From Denitrovibrio sp. (GTDB lineage Bacteria > Chrysiogenota > Deferribacteres > Deferribacterales > Geovibrionaceae), in assembly GCA_002869145.1 (NCBI GenBank), contig PKTM01000026.1:1-64000 (forward strand): a stretch of DNA of 64,000 bases, in the 5' to 3' direction. Position 1 is the first letter of the stretch. Each line of letters opens with the position of its first letter. Below, piece by piece: positions 32,051-41,837 of this stretch. Made by a program: the position numbers and the translations under genes. A model generated the notes under the pieces. That model had not been told where the DNA came from, did no database searches, and worked only from the letters and a program-made list of their open reading frames with translations.

Positions 32051-33247
32051 ATGGAAGCAATAACAAAAGACACTGTCTCAATCATCCTTTCAAAAAACGG
32101 TCTGAAGGCTGTTCGTTCAGGCCACCCATGGATTTACAGCAAAGGTATATCCAAAATTAATAAAAATGCGGATTCAGGTGACATTGCTGTTTTATATGAC
32201 GAAAAACGTAAATTCGCAGGTCTTGGGCTTTTTGATGCGCACTCCCCCATAATGGTTCGTGTGCTTTCCTCAGGCAAGCCTGTCACGCTGAACAGAGACT
32301 TTCTTAAAGAACGTATTTACAGCTCTATCCAAAAACGAACTGAACTTATAAATGATGAATCAACAACAGGCTACAGACTTATAAATGGGGAGAATGATCA
32401 GCTTCCTGCTGTGGTTCTGGACAGATACGACGAAACACTGGTGCTGAAACTCGACTCTGTCTGCTGGCTGAAACATCTTGATATACTTACAGAAATTTTT
32501 ATTGAGCTGTTAAACCCTGAAAGAATCGTTTTGAGACTCAGCAGATCTGTAAAAGAATTTTCAGATACGCCTGACGGCTCCGTCATTTATGGCGAAGAGT
32601 TAAACGGTCAGATCACTTTCAAAGAGAACGGTATACTCTTTTATGCAGACCCTATTCGAGGTCAAAAGACTGGTTTTTTTATAGATCAGCGGGAAAACAG
32701 AGCAGAGGTTGGCAAAATATCTCGCAGCAAAAATGTTCTTAATGTTTTTTCATATACCGGAGGTTTCTCCATATGTGCGGCAAAAAACGGTGCACTATCA
32801 GTAACCAGTCTGGACATCAGCAGACATGCACTAGACGGGTGCAGCGAAACTTTTATGCTGAATGATGAAAAGTGCCCCCATGAGATAATTTGCGGAGATG
32901 CTTTTGAAGAGATGGAGAAGCTTGCAAAAATTGGCAAAAAATACGATCTGGTTATTGTGGATCCGCCATCGTTTGCCAGAAAAATGTCAGACTTGGAGGG
33001 CGCACTGAAAGCTTACGCAAAAGTGAATATATTAGCGTCTAAGCTTGTAGAAAAAGATGGGGTTCTGGTTGCTGCATCCTGCACTGCTAGGGTTTCATCA
33101 GATGATTTCTTCGGCGCTGTTTTACGGGCTGTAGGCTCATCAGGAAGGCCATATAAAGTTATAAAGAAAACAGGCCACGCTTTAGACCATCCAGTTGGCT
33201 TTCCAGAGGGTGCATATTTGAAGTGCATATATGTAAAGATTCAGTAG
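32051..33247 (+). CDS. Class I rRNA methyltransferase (RlmI family)
   Basis: A 398-residue enzyme with an N-terminal PUA RNA-binding domain (GHPWIYSKGISK, about residues 20-80), a central domain, and a C-terminal SAM-dependent methyltransferase: GQKTGFFIDQRENR, NVFSYTGGFSICAA (SAM loop), SLDISRHALDGC, the catalytic DPPSFARK and a VAASCTARVSS cysteine. RlmI methylates a 23S rRNA cytosine at C5; the exact target here is not certain. Its last 7 bases overlap the end of the opposing thioredoxin-like gene. Confidence 0.93.
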   Translation: MEAITKDTVSIILSKNGLKAVRSGHPWIYSKGISKINKNADSGDIAVLYDEKRKFAGLGLFDAHSPIMVRVLSSGKPVTLNRDFLKERIYSSIQKRTELINDESTTGYRLINGENDQLPAVVLDRYDETLVLKLDSVCWLKHLDILTEIFIELLNPERIVLRLSRSVKEFSDTPDGSVIYGEELNGQITFKENGILFYADPIRGQKTGFFIDQRENRAEVGKISRSKNVLNVFSYTGGFSICAAKNGALSVTSLDISRHALDGCSETFMLNDEKCPHEIICGDAFEEMEKLAKIGKKYDLVIVDPPSFARKMSDLEGALKAYAKVNILASKLVEKDGVLVAASCTARVSSDDFFGAVLRAVGSSGRPYKVIKKTGHALDHPVGFPEGAYLKCIYVKIQ

Positions 33248-33684
33248 TCCTCTACCATCAGGTTCAAATCTTCGATACTCTGCTTTCCGTACTCAAGGTC
33301 AAGCTGCTCACCCTTGTTGCTGTAAACAATAGTCAGAGGCACAGCATCTATCCGCTGAAGTTTGTCATAAATATCTTTCTCACCTATAATAAATCTGAAA
33401 GGCATCTTCTCATGTTCAACCAAATTTTCCGCTTTCCCTTTATCATTTAATTTAGTAATGCCTATTATCTGAAGATTATTATCGCTGACAAACTTGGGAT
33501 TATCTCTGATTACTTTTAGTTCCTTCAAGCACCATGGACACCACGGAGCCCAAAAGATAACCATTGTCTTGCCATCGTGGGATTTAACCTCTTTCATAAG
33601 TCCGTCAAGATTAACGCTGGGCATATCAGCTGCAAATGCAGAAAAAGAAACCATAAATATAAAAATAAATGCAAATAAACGCAT
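33241..33684 (-). CDS. Exported thioredoxin-like (TlpA/ResA-type) protein
   Basis: A 147-residue protein with signal peptide MRLFAFIFIFMVSFSAFA and a thioredoxin fold: FWAPWCPWCLKEL gives a CPWC active site, and AVPLTIVYS holds the cis-proline. It probably acts as a periplasmic thiol reductase, for instance in cytochrome c maturation, which this cytochrome-rich organism needs. The specific partner is unknown. Confidence 0.9.
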   Translation of the reverse strand: MRLFAFIFIFMVSFSAFAADMPSVNLDGLMKEVKSHDGKTMVIFWAPWCPWCLKELKVIRDNPKFVSDNNLQIIGITKLNDKGKAENLVEHEKMPFRFIIGEKDIYDKLQRIDAVPLTIVYSNKGEQLDLEYGKQSIEDLNLMVEDY

Positions 33685-33818
33685 GGGAGTCTCCTGTATC
33701 TATTAATAAGAATATACAATTTAATACTGAATAACTCAGCAGTCAACTATATAAAGTTGGATTGACGAAACGATAAATAGAACTGATACTATAGTATAAA
33801 CTTAATAAACGGTGATAC

Positions 33819-34781
33819 ATGGACGAACACATTCTGCACAGTTTCATTTTGGATAACGATGGCAAATGGATAAACCTTAATAAAAAAATGCCTGAAGACG
33901 TCAGGTACAAATTTCACTGGCTGCACTTGCACCGCGAAAGTGTAAACACGCAAAAATGGCTTTATGAAGCAGATTTTGACGAGATGATAATTGACAGCCT
34001 TACAGATTCTGACACCAGACCAAGAACAACAGTTTTTCCTGACGGTGTTTTGCTGAATATGCGGGTAGTAAACACTGACAACGAGGACTATCCTCATAAC
34101 ATGCTTTCAATGCGCTTGTTCATCGAAAAGAACCGCATAGTATCAACATCATTGAAAGATATCCACATACTCAAAGACATAATAGAGGTAATGCACGGTA
34201 CATATCCGCCAACGAGCAAAAACGAATTTCTGTCGTATATGATAGAGCTGATCACCGACAGGATTGAGCCATATGTGGCCGAAAACAGAGAAATCATTTT
34301 CGATATGGAATGTAACCTGATAGACGACAGCGAACTGCCAAAACAGAGCACCATCTCTGAGGTCAGGCGTTCCGTTATTACTTTTGCCAGATACCTGGCC
34401 CCTCAGAAAGAAGCACTTATGAAACTGATGACTCTCAAAGAACACAACTTCTCGCAGGACGACAAAATTGTTGTAACTGAGAGTATAAACTCCACCAGAC
34501 GCTATCTGGAGGATCTGGAATCGACCAATAACAGATGCCACATCATGAAGGATGACATAAGCGCACTTTCTGCAGAAAAGATGAACAGAAACATGTATAT
34601 GCTCTCTATAGTTACAGCGGTGTTTCTCCCCCTTAGCTTTCTGACAGGATTGCTGGGCATAAACGTAGGAGGCATACCCGGCTCTGATAACCCTCATGGG
34701 TTCAGGAACTTTTCGCTGATCCTTATTGCGGTTTTTATATTGCAGTTTATACTGATACGCATATCGAGAAAGTTTAAATAA
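33819..34781 (+). CDS. CorA-family metal transporter, ZntB-like
   Basis: A 320-residue CorA-superfamily protein: a large cytoplasmic domain (about residues 1-255) and two C-terminal membrane helices (about 258-278 and 292-312). The signature between helices reads GINVGGIPG, the ZntB-type variant of the CorA GxN motif, preceding the SDNPHGFRN loop. ZntB handles zinc with proton coupling; metal choice here is inferred. It is followed after 9 bases by a glyoxalase-type gene. Confidence 0.88.
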   Translation: MDEHILHSFILDNDGKWINLNKKMPEDVRYKFHWLHLHRESVNTQKWLYEADFDEMIIDSLTDSDTRPRTTVFPDGVLLNMRVVNTDNEDYPHNMLSMRLFIEKNRIVSTSLKDIHILKDIIEVMHGTYPPTSKNEFLSYMIELITDRIEPYVAENREIIFDMECNLIDDSELPKQSTISEVRRSVITFARYLAPQKEALMKLMTLKEHNFSQDDKIVVTESINSTRRYLEDLESTNNRCHIMKDDISALSAEKMNRNMYMLSIVTAVFLPLSFLTGLLGINVGGIPGSDNPHGFRNFSLILIAVFILQFILIRISRKFK

Positions 34782-34790
34782 GGAGTCATC

Positions 34791-35168
34791 ATGAAAGCAA
34801 AGTTTATACACACAAACATAAACGTATTTGATCTGGAAAAGAGCTTAAAATTTTACGAAAAAGCACTCGGCATGAAAGAGAAACGAAGGTTTGAACACCC
34901 AGAAGGTAATTTTATACTCGTATACATTACCGATGAAACATCTGACATAGAGATAGAGCTCACTTGGCTGAGAGATAGAGAAAAACCTTATGATCTGGGT
35001 GATAACGAGATCCATTTAGCTTTCCGTGTGGATGATTTTGAAGGTTTTTATAAGCTGCACAAAGAGATGGACTGCATATGCTACGAAAACATTGAGATGG
35101 GACTTTATTTCATCAGCGACCCTGACGGCTGGTGGCTGGAAGTAGTCCCTGAAAGACTGAAAGTATAA
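34791..35168 (+). CDS. gloA: Lactoylglutathione lyase-like glyoxalase I
   Basis: A 125-residue vicinal-oxygen-chelate protein that detoxifies methylglyoxal. It begins MKAKFIHTNINVFDLEKSLK with the first metal His; IELTWLRD supplies a Glu, HLAFRVDDF the second His, and ISDPDGWWLEVVP the last Glu, giving the usual H-E-H-E set. The short length and single metal set match the bacterial Ni-type GloA. It shares a transcript with the ZntB-like gene and ends at a strong terminator. Confidence 0.88.
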   Translation: MKAKFIHTNINVFDLEKSLKFYEKALGMKEKRRFEHPEGNFILVYITDETSDIEIELTWLRDREKPYDLGDNEIHLAFRVDDFEGFYKLHKEMDCICYENIEMGLYFISDPDGWWLEVVPERLKV

Positions 35169-35172
35169 ATGA

Positions 35173-35211
35173 AAAGCCCCGTTAGCATTTTCAGCTGACG
35201 GGGCTTTTTTA
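35173..35211 (+). terminator. Strong terminator after gloA
   Basis: AAAAGCCCCGT pairs with ACGGGGCTTTT, extended by AGC/GCT, and is followed by a T run to 35211. A run of A on the left side may allow it to stop minus-strand transcripts too, but the DASS gene ends at 35250 just beyond. Confidence 0.9.
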
Positions 35212-35249
35212 TCATGAGGTCACCTTATGTTTAAGGTGATGTATGGACC

Positions 35250-36992
35250 TTATTTAGGAATAGCGTTTACCCATTCAGGGAGCACTCCAATCTCTATACC
35301 GAAAATAGGAATAACTATAAGGTATGTTATAGCTACTGTGATTATAATTCCGATGACGTTGAGACCGATACCGGACTTAACCATCTGAGGTATAGTTACA
35401 TATCCCGAACCAAAAACAATAGCGTTCGGAGGTGTAGCAACAGGAAGCATAAATGCACATGAAGCAGCTATAGCAGCAGGTATAACAAGCAGAAGCGGTG
35501 ACTGGCCAAGACCAATTGCAACAGCAGCAAGAATTGGCATAACCATAGCTGATGTAGCAGTGTTGGATGTTAGCTCTGTAAGGAAAATGATCAGAGTGGC
35601 TACTGCAATAACCAGAACAAGTATAGGAGCATTATCGAGCAGTCCTACCTGAAGACCGATCCAGTCAGCTAGCTTTGTAGCTTTGAATCCGGCAGCCATA
35701 GAGAGACCACCACCAAAAAGGATAAGTACTCCCCAAGGCATCTTAGAAGCCCAGTGCCAGTCCATTACGAACTGATTTTTCTTAAGATTAATAGGGATAA
35801 CAAACAGGATAAGTGCGCCTGTCATAGCTATAGCAGCATCAGTAACAAGCTTTGGATCTGGGAATATAAATCCTACCTGTTTGCGGAATATCCAGCCAAG
35901 TGCAGTTACAAAAAAGACAAGTGCTGTCCACTTTTCGCCCTTGCTCATAGAGCCCATCTCTTTAAGCTCTGCATTGATAAGTTCTCGTCCGCCAGGAACT
36001 TTTTTAAGTTTCATCGGGTTCGCTACTCTTGTGAGCCAGAGCCAGCAGATAGGGAGGAATACCACAACAAGAGGAACACCAACCATTAGCCACTTAGCAA
36101 AAGTGATCTCATAGCCGTATGTCTTTGTAAGGTATCCGGCAAGAACTGTATTAGGAGGGGTACCAATGAGTGTAGCAATACCACCAATGGAAGCAGCGTA
36201 TGCGATACCAAGCATAAGGTTAAGACCGAATGCGAACTGCTCAGGTGAAAAGTCTATATGTTTATCGAGTCCCTCTTTCTTACCTTCAGCCACAACGTGG
36301 TGAATGATAGCAAGACCGATAGGCATCATCATAACTGTTGTAGCAGTGTTAGAAACGAAAGCTGAAAGAACAGCTGTTGCTGCCATGAAACCGAAGATAA
36401 GTCTGGATGGTGAGAAACCAACAACTTTAACAATGTTCATAGCTATTATTCTGTGCAGGTTCCAGCGCTGCATTGAAAGAGCAATGATAAATCCACCCAT
36501 GAAAAGGAAGATAAGGTGACTAGCGTAAGGCGCGGTGGCCTTTTTAGTATGCATAATACCAAGAAGAGGAAAAAGCGCGATAGGCAGCAGTGATGTTGCA
36601 GGGATTGGAATAGACTCGCACATCCACCATGTTGCCATCAAAAATGCAACAGCAGCCATTTTCTGAGCTTCCGGTGTCATTCCACCCGGTGTAGGTATTA
36701 CAAGCATAAGTATGAAAAGTAAAGGTCCGAGAACAAGGCCTATTTTCTGGCGTTTTGTATATTCTTTCGGATCTTCTTCATCAACACCACCAGGTGTTGT
36801 TTTAAGACGCTGATTGTGCTCAGCTGGTGCATCGTCCATTTCGTCAGCAAGATCAACGTCGTGCTCGACATGGTCTTTACCAAAAAAGATTTTCCCCTTC
36901 AAGATGTCTTTTACAGCCGTTGGGGTAAAAGAAAACAGTGCTTTTGTTTCGTAGTGCATATCCCACATACGATTCCAAACGTTAGCAAACAT
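35250..36992 (-). CDS. DASS-family sodium/dicarboxylate (anion) symporter
   Basis: A 580-residue inner-membrane transporter with about 12-14 hydrophobic segments. ATG 36992 is chosen (AGGAG 7 bases upstream). Residues 1-85 are a hydrophilic, acidic N-terminal extension, longer than usual. The DASS signatures are visible: SNTATTVMMMPIGLAI in the first half and LTSNTATSAMVMPILAAVAI in the second repeat, plus GTPPNTVLAGY and VATPPNAIVFGSG. Succinate, fumarate or malate uptake is likely. Its promoter is a strong sigma-54 site, and an NtrC-type regulator with a DctB-like kinase lies immediately upstream. Confidence 0.93.
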   Translation of the reverse strand: MFANVWNRMWDMHYETKALFSFTPTAVKDILKGKIFFGKDHVEHDVDLADEMDDAPAEHNQRLKTTPGGVDEEDPKEYTKRQKIGLVLGPLLFILMLVIPTPGGMTPEAQKMAAVAFLMATWWMCESIPIPATSLLPIALFPLLGIMHTKKATAPYASHLIFLFMGGFIIALSMQRWNLHRIIAMNIVKVVGFSPSRLIFGFMAATAVLSAFVSNTATTVMMMPIGLAIIHHVVAEGKKEGLDKHIDFSPEQFAFGLNLMLGIAYAASIGGIATLIGTPPNTVLAGYLTKTYGYEITFAKWLMVGVPLVVVFLPICWLWLTRVANPMKLKKVPGGRELINAELKEMGSMSKGEKWTALVFFVTALGWIFRKQVGFIFPDPKLVTDAAIAMTGALILFVIPINLKKNQFVMDWHWASKMPWGVLILFGGGLSMAAGFKATKLADWIGLQVGLLDNAPILVLVIAVATLIIFLTELTSNTATSAMVMPILAAVAIGLGQSPLLLVIPAAIAASCAFMLPVATPPNAIVFGSGYVTIPQMVKSGIGLNVIGIIITVAITYLIVIPIFGIEIGVLPEWVNAIPK

Positions 36993-37032
36993 ATAGATTC
37001 TCCTTATAAAATAAAATGAGCATGTAAAGAAA

Positions 37033-37048
37033 AGCAATGAGTGTGCCA
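37033..37048 (-). promoter_or_regulatory. Sigma-54 promoter of the DASS transporter
   Basis: On the minus strand TGGCACACTCATTGCT matches the -24/-12 consensus at all conserved positions. It is 41 bases upstream of the transporter start, with the activator gene next door. Confidence 0.88.
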
Positions 37049-37175
37049 AGGTTATTATTTTATAAAGAGATAGTATTACGGTTATTTTACAAACAATTGA
37101 TACACAGGGGATTGATATAATAATTTTGTGGCAATATATAATTTAGTTATAAAAAACAGACACATTAAGCAGACG

Positions 37176-37219
37176 CAAAAAAGGCTGATTTCCGCCATAT
37201 TTATCAGCAAAATCAGCCT
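37176..37219 (-). terminator. Terminator of the sensor-regulator transcript
   Basis: AGGCTGATTT (37182-37191) pairs with AAATCAGCCT (37210-37219). A run of A at 37176-37181 gives U on the minus strand. It ends the two-component transcript 70 bases after the regulator stop. Confidence 0.7.
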
Positions 37220-37291
37220 ATATTATTTATAATATTCTATTTTTACTTTAAAATCTATTGCTGGCTAATTTTAGCCATCACTTAAAACCAA

Positions 37292-38668
37292 TTAACCGCT
37301 CAGTCCATACTTCTCTATTTTATACCTGAGAGTACCTCTGGGTACACCGAGCAATCTTGATGTTTTTGCAACATTTTTATCAGTGTTATTAAGTGCTGTG
37401 CTGATCATCTCTTTTTCTACATCACAAATAAATTGCTCCAGATCAAGACCTTCTATTGGTATCTCAAAAGAAAACGCATTATTGTTTTTGTTACTATTTC
37501 CAGATATTTCCACTGGAAGCATCTCTCTGGTTATCACTTCTGCGTTCTGCATTATGCATATACGTTCAACAACATTCTTTAATTCTCTAACGTTACCAGG
37601 CCATTCGTATTGCATTAAGTAATTTAATGCATCTCTGGAAACATCTCTTATCTTCTTTTTAAACTCTGTACTGAAACGGTTCAGGAAAAAATTAAGGAGT
37701 GGCGGAATATCATCTTTCCTCTCTCTGAGCGGTGGAATATATATAGGAAACACATTAAGTATGTAGTATAAGTCTTCTCTGAAATGTTTATCATCTATAG
37801 CTTTTCTGAGTTCTCTGTTAGTCGCAGCTACAACTCTGACATCGATTTCGATGTTCTTTGTGCTTCCAACCCTTCGAAACTTTCTATCCTCAAGCACACG
37901 CAGCAGCTTAACCTGAAGTCCCATATCCATTTCGCCTATCTCGTCAAGGAACAGAGTACCACCCTCCGCCTCTTCAAAAAGTCCGGTTTTACGGCTTTTA
38001 GCGTCTGTAAAGGCTCCTTTTTCATGACCGAAAAGTTCAGATTCCAGGAGGTTATAGGGCAGTGAACCGCAATTTATCTCTATGAAAGGTTTATTTTTTC
38101 TTGGTGAAAGGTTATGCACTTCTCTGGCTACGAGTTCTTTCCCTGTTCCACTCTCGCCTGTAATCAGAACTGTTGATGTCTCGTGTTTTGCCACCTCTTT
38201 TATCTGGTGGTAAACATCTAAAATCTGAGGGCTGGAACCTACTATCTGTGATGATGTCAGCTCTGACTGGCCTCCCCTTTTCAGCTGCCGAACCTCACGG
38301 CGCAGGTTTTGTGTTTCCAGTGCAAGTCTCACTATAAGGTGTATCGCATCCGCTTTAAATGGTTTCTTTATATAGTCATATGCACCCATTTTAAGGGCTT
38401 CAACGGCGCTTTCTACAGTTCCATAACCTGTTATTATAATAACAAGAAGCTCAGGGTCGCTCTCTTTTAATTCTCGAAGAACATCAAGCCCGCTCTCCTC
38501 TCCCAGATTTAAATCGAGAAGGACAAGGTCTATCTCCTCCTCCTGAAGCATCTGTCCTGCACCCTTACCGTTTTCTGCAGAATAAAGCTTGTAGCCTTTC
38601 CCTGTAAGTATCCTCTCAAGGTTGTCTCTTATAAAAGCTTCATCATCTACAACTAATATTTTTTCCAT
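37292..38668 (-). CDS. NtrC-family sigma-54 response regulator
   Basis: A 458-residue regulator: receiver domain (about 1-120) with LVLLDLNLGEESGLD holding the phospho-Asp; AAA+ domain (about 140-370) with GESGTGKE, GGTLFLDEIGEMD and the sigma-54 loop reading GAFTDA instead of GAFTGA; and a Fis-type HTH at the end (NVAKTSRLLGVPRGTLRYKI). It sits between its kinase gene and a dicarboxylate transporter with a sigma-54 promoter, so DctD-like activation of that transporter is likely. GAFTDA is a known natural variant in several such regulators. An alternative start is ATG 38677. Confidence 0.94.
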   Translation of the reverse strand: MEKILVVDDEAFIRDNLERILTGKGYKLYSAENGKGAGQMLQEEEIDLVLLDLNLGEESGLDVLRELKESDPELLVIIITGYGTVESAVEALKMGAYDYIKKPFKADAIHLIVRLALETQNLRREVRQLKRGGQSELTSSQIVGSSPQILDVYHQIKEVAKHETSTVLITGESGTGKELVAREVHNLSPRKNKPFIEINCGSLPYNLLESELFGHEKGAFTDAKSRKTGLFEEAEGGTLFLDEIGEMDMGLQVKLLRVLEDRKFRRVGSTKNIEIDVRVVAATNRELRKAIDDKHFREDLYYILNVFPIYIPPLRERKDDIPPLLNFFLNRFSTEFKKKIRDVSRDALNYLMQYEWPGNVRELKNVVERICIMQNAEVITREMLPVEISGNSNKNNNAFSFEIPIEGLDLEQFICDVEKEMISTALNNTDKNVAKTSRLLGVPRGTLRYKIEKYGLSG

Positions 38669-38750
38669 ATGAACCATCTTTTAAAGTTTCAGCTATAATA
38701 GTAATAGATTTTAAAATATGCAATGAATAAGTGGTGAATTTTCGCCACTT

Positions 38751-41213
38751 TTATATGCGGAAGATTATAATGAACTCTGTCCCTTTATCTTTTGTGCTTT
38801 CGACTCTAATTTCGCCGTTATGCTCAGAAATAATGTTATGTGTAATGGCAAGCCCCAGACCTGAGCCTTCTTTTTTTGTGGTGTAAAACGGCTCAAAAAT
38901 ATGCTCAAGCCTCTCTTTTGAGATACCTTCACCTGTATCTTTAATATTTGCTCTGACGGACTGCCCTTTCTGGTAAATCCTGATAGAAAGCTCACCACCT
39001 TCTTTCATAGAGTCTATAGCGTTTGTTATTATATTTATAAAGGCCTGTTTCAACCTTGCAGAATCCTGCGGGAATGAACTGACAATTCCATCATATTCAG
39101 TTTTTAGCTTTATGTTTTGTTTCTCACACTGTTTCTGCACCAGAAAAACCACGTCAGAAACCACAGTCCGAAGGTCACCCTCTTCAAATTCTGAGCTTTG
39201 AACCTTTGCAAAACTTAGCAGTTCATTCACAAGCGTCTCAAGCCTCTCCATCTCTTGCAGAGATTTTCTGATCAGCACCTGATCGTCCTGTCTGTCGAGC
39301 ATCCTGTCGTGCAGGTCGTCCAGCAGTATGCTGACCCCTGTAAGCGGATTTCTGATCTCGTGAGCCAGCCCAGCTGACAGCCTCCCCATAGATGCCAATT
39401 GCTCCATGCGCCCCATCTGTTTGCGCATGATCACTCTTTCTGTTAGATCTTCCACCGTCAAAATTCTGCCGTGTAAAGACTCATAATGCAGCGGCAGCAC
39501 AGCCAGCCTGAAAGTAATTTTTCGGCCGTTACGCTCCATCTCCAGATAACCATCCCACTTTTTATTATCATCATTACGCAGTGCTTCCTGAAGAACATTA
39601 ACTATCTCCGGCCAGTCTATGTTTAAAAATCCACACAGCTCAGAATTAATAGCTTTCTTGTCATTAATTTTCAGAATTTTACATGCAGGCGAATTTATAA
39701 AACTTATTATATTATTCTCATCAACAGTAATGATGCCTGTCTCTATATTCTCAAAAACGGTAGTTTTAAAGGATTCCTCTTTTATCAGCTCTGCTCTGGA
39801 GACCTCAAGCGCCCGCAGTGAGCTTACCAGCCTGGCTCGTCTGGTTTCCAGTTCATTTGCCATAATATTAAACGAATCAGCCAGCTGCCCAACCTCGTCG
39901 GCAGAATCTACATCTACACGGGTGTATTCATCTGATTTTGTCATATTCTTTGTTGCCTGATACAGCTTGTTAATTGGTTTTGTGATGCCATGTGCAAGCC
40001 TGTAGCTGAATATTATAACTATAATAGATATAATCCACACCATGCCCCAAGCACTGTTTATAAATTTACTAATCTCAATATTTATAATCTCAGCAATATC
40101 ATCCGCAGGTTCATGAAATATATGCATCTCTGAGCCTATGGTAATGCCGCCAAAAACACCTGCCTCTTTATAAACCCCTCTGGAATATATAATAGGCGCA
40201 TACGCCATCATCTTTTGTGACCCGCCGACATTCGTAACGTCAACAACACCTGATATCCCTTTTGTGATATCGCTGGCCACCAGAGGATAGTTCTGATGGA
40301 TAAAACCTGCGTTGAAAAGATTATATGGTATACGACCAATCCTGATATCTTCTTCAGTAGAGTTTTCAGTATATGGAGGCACCAGTTCGCCGTTTTTATC
40401 CACACCTCTGATATCCCAGTGTTTTGGATGAGTTATTATCCAGCCCTGGTTATCAAACATAAAGCTGTAGTTACCGCTGCTGTAAGAAGGAACTGGCACA
40501 TATTTTTCACTGGCTGGTGTTATGTGCTGGGTAAATTCCATGAGGTGTCTGTGATCCAGAGCAATTGTAACCACACCCGCCAGCTCTCCATTTTCATATA
40601 CAGGCTGAGCAAAACGGATATGTCCTTTGAATTTTGTACCGTAATAATCCTGCCCTGCCATAGTTTTACCCACATGGAAACCCGTAACATGACCGACGTA
40701 TATCTCTCCTTCAGGAAGCTTTTTTGCTTGCTGAAAATAATCCTCTTTCAAATATGTCGTGTTGGCAGGATTTGACAAATCTTTCAGGTCAGTTACTATA
40801 CGGCCTTCTGAAATCTTTATCTGTTCCACACCATCGGGTGCAATAAAGGCTATCTCACTGTAAAGACGTAGATTTTCTCTCTTTTCGATGTCACCACTCA
40901 GATACCAAACCTCTTTGTCGTGGATATCGCTGAATTTCTTATATATCTGCGGTGTGCGTTCTAAAAGTTCCGCCTCATGCAGATCGCTCTCTATCTCTGC
41001 CAGAAAAGCTGTCATCTGCACTGCGACCATCTCTGCACGAAAAATAAGAGCTTCAGAAGCTACAGCATCAAGTGCATTAGCCGCATTAGAGCGAAGTATG
41101 TTCTCTACTCTATGCAGATTGACGGAAGAGTAGTAAACAACCATTGCCAGCGGAATTATGGCAAGAAAGATAAAAGCTGTAAGTACTTTTTGCCTCAGAT
41201 TCAGTTTCAACAT
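38751..41213 (-). CDS. Membrane sensor histidine kinase (dCache-HAMP-PAS)
   Basis: An 820-residue kinase. A first membrane helix (about 8-30), a large periplasmic double-Cache-like domain (about 35-380), a second helix, HAMP (about 405-460), a coiled linker and a PAS domain (about 475-590), then HisKA with LSAGLAHEIRNPLTGVSILL, and a HATPase with INIITNAIDSM, KDTGEGI and GSGLGLAITHN. All catalytic boxes are present. By position it should phosphorylate the NtrC-type regulator downstream, probably sensing a C4-dicarboxylate or other small acid outside the cell. The ligand is an inference from the neighbouring transporter. Confidence 0.92.
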   Translation of the reverse strand: MLKLNLRQKVLTAFIFLAIIPLAMVVYYSSVNLHRVENILRSNAANALDAVASEALIFRAEMVAVQMTAFLAEIESDLHEAELLERTPQIYKKFSDIHDKEVWYLSGDIEKRENLRLYSEIAFIAPDGVEQIKISEGRIVTDLKDLSNPANTTYLKEDYFQQAKKLPEGEIYVGHVTGFHVGKTMAGQDYYGTKFKGHIRFAQPVYENGELAGVVTIALDHRHLMEFTQHITPASEKYVPVPSYSSGNYSFMFDNQGWIITHPKHWDIRGVDKNGELVPPYTENSTEEDIRIGRIPYNLFNAGFIHQNYPLVASDITKGISGVVDVTNVGGSQKMMAYAPIIYSRGVYKEAGVFGGITIGSEMHIFHEPADDIAEIINIEISKFINSAWGMVWIISIIVIIFSYRLAHGITKPINKLYQATKNMTKSDEYTRVDVDSADEVGQLADSFNIMANELETRRARLVSSLRALEVSRAELIKEESFKTTVFENIETGIITVDENNIISFINSPACKILKINDKKAINSELCGFLNIDWPEIVNVLQEALRNDDNKKWDGYLEMERNGRKITFRLAVLPLHYESLHGRILTVEDLTERVIMRKQMGRMEQLASMGRLSAGLAHEIRNPLTGVSILLDDLHDRMLDRQDDQVLIRKSLQEMERLETLVNELLSFAKVQSSEFEEGDLRTVVSDVVFLVQKQCEKQNIKLKTEYDGIVSSFPQDSARLKQAFINIITNAIDSMKEGGELSIRIYQKGQSVRANIKDTGEGISKERLEHIFEPFYTTKKEGSGLGLAITHNIISEHNGEIRVESTKDKGTEFIIIFRI

Positions 41214-41374
41214 AGAGGTAATATAACAACATAATCTCTTTTAATGAATAAAAATCTATTTCAGTCACAATTAGCAAATTTTCACATTAGTGAAAAGTAG
41301 CTTGTGTTAGCAAAAAAAATATATAATATATTCAAATATGAATTAACCAATATTAATTATTAACTGAGACTGAC

Positions 41375-41836
41375 ATGAAGAAATTGTGCCTTATTATGCT
41401 TATGATCGTACTTACAGCGATCAGTGCTTTTGCATCTACCCTATACCTTGGTGAAAAGCTCACACTTAATGAAGTAACCAAAATGTCTGAAATTAATGCT
41501 AACCCTTCCAAATATCTGGGCAAAAGAGTTCTTGTTGAAGGACTTGTAATAGAAGTATGCTCCACTAGAGGCTGCTGGATGGATCTGGCAAGTGACGTAC
41601 CTTTCCAAAAAATGCAGATAAAGGTTGTAGACGGTGTTATTGTCTTCCCTATGGAGGCGAAAGGCCGCACTGCAAAAGTAGAAGGGATTGTAGAAGTACT
41701 TGATTATAATCTTGAAGAAACCATTGAATATTACGAGCACAAGGCATCTGAAAAAGGTCAGAAATTTGACCCCTCTTCTGTAACAGAACCTTTAAAGATA
41801 TATCGCATTAGAGGGCTCGGAGCTGAGATCCGCTAA
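41375..41836 (+). CDS. Exported OB-fold protein (DUF4920-like)
   Basis: A 153-residue protein with signal peptide MKKLCLIMLMIVLTAISAFA. The mature part reads as a small beta-barrel: SKYLGKRVLVEGLVIEVCST, RGCWMDLASD, KMQIKVVDGVIVFPMEAKGR, VEGIVEV. This matches DUF4920-type periplasmic proteins, which keep the C-x4-GCWM cysteine pair. The pair may be a disulfide or bind metal. It ends one base before a PepSY-associated membrane protein gene, so the two are cotranscribed. Confidence 0.75.
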   Translation: MKKLCLIMLMIVLTAISAFASTLYLGEKLTLNEVTKMSEINANPSKYLGKRVLVEGLVIEVCSTRGCWMDLASDVPFQKMQIKVVDGVIVFPMEAKGRTAKVEGIVEVLDYNLEETIEYYEHKASEKGQKFDPSSVTEPLKIYRIRGLGAEIR

Positions 41837-41837
41837 G

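Noticed and set aside
37250-37290. TGGC-containing sequences as an additional sigma-54 promoter downstream of the NtrC-type regulator
   Set aside because: Spacing of GG and GC is not 10 bases, and the position is at a transcript end.
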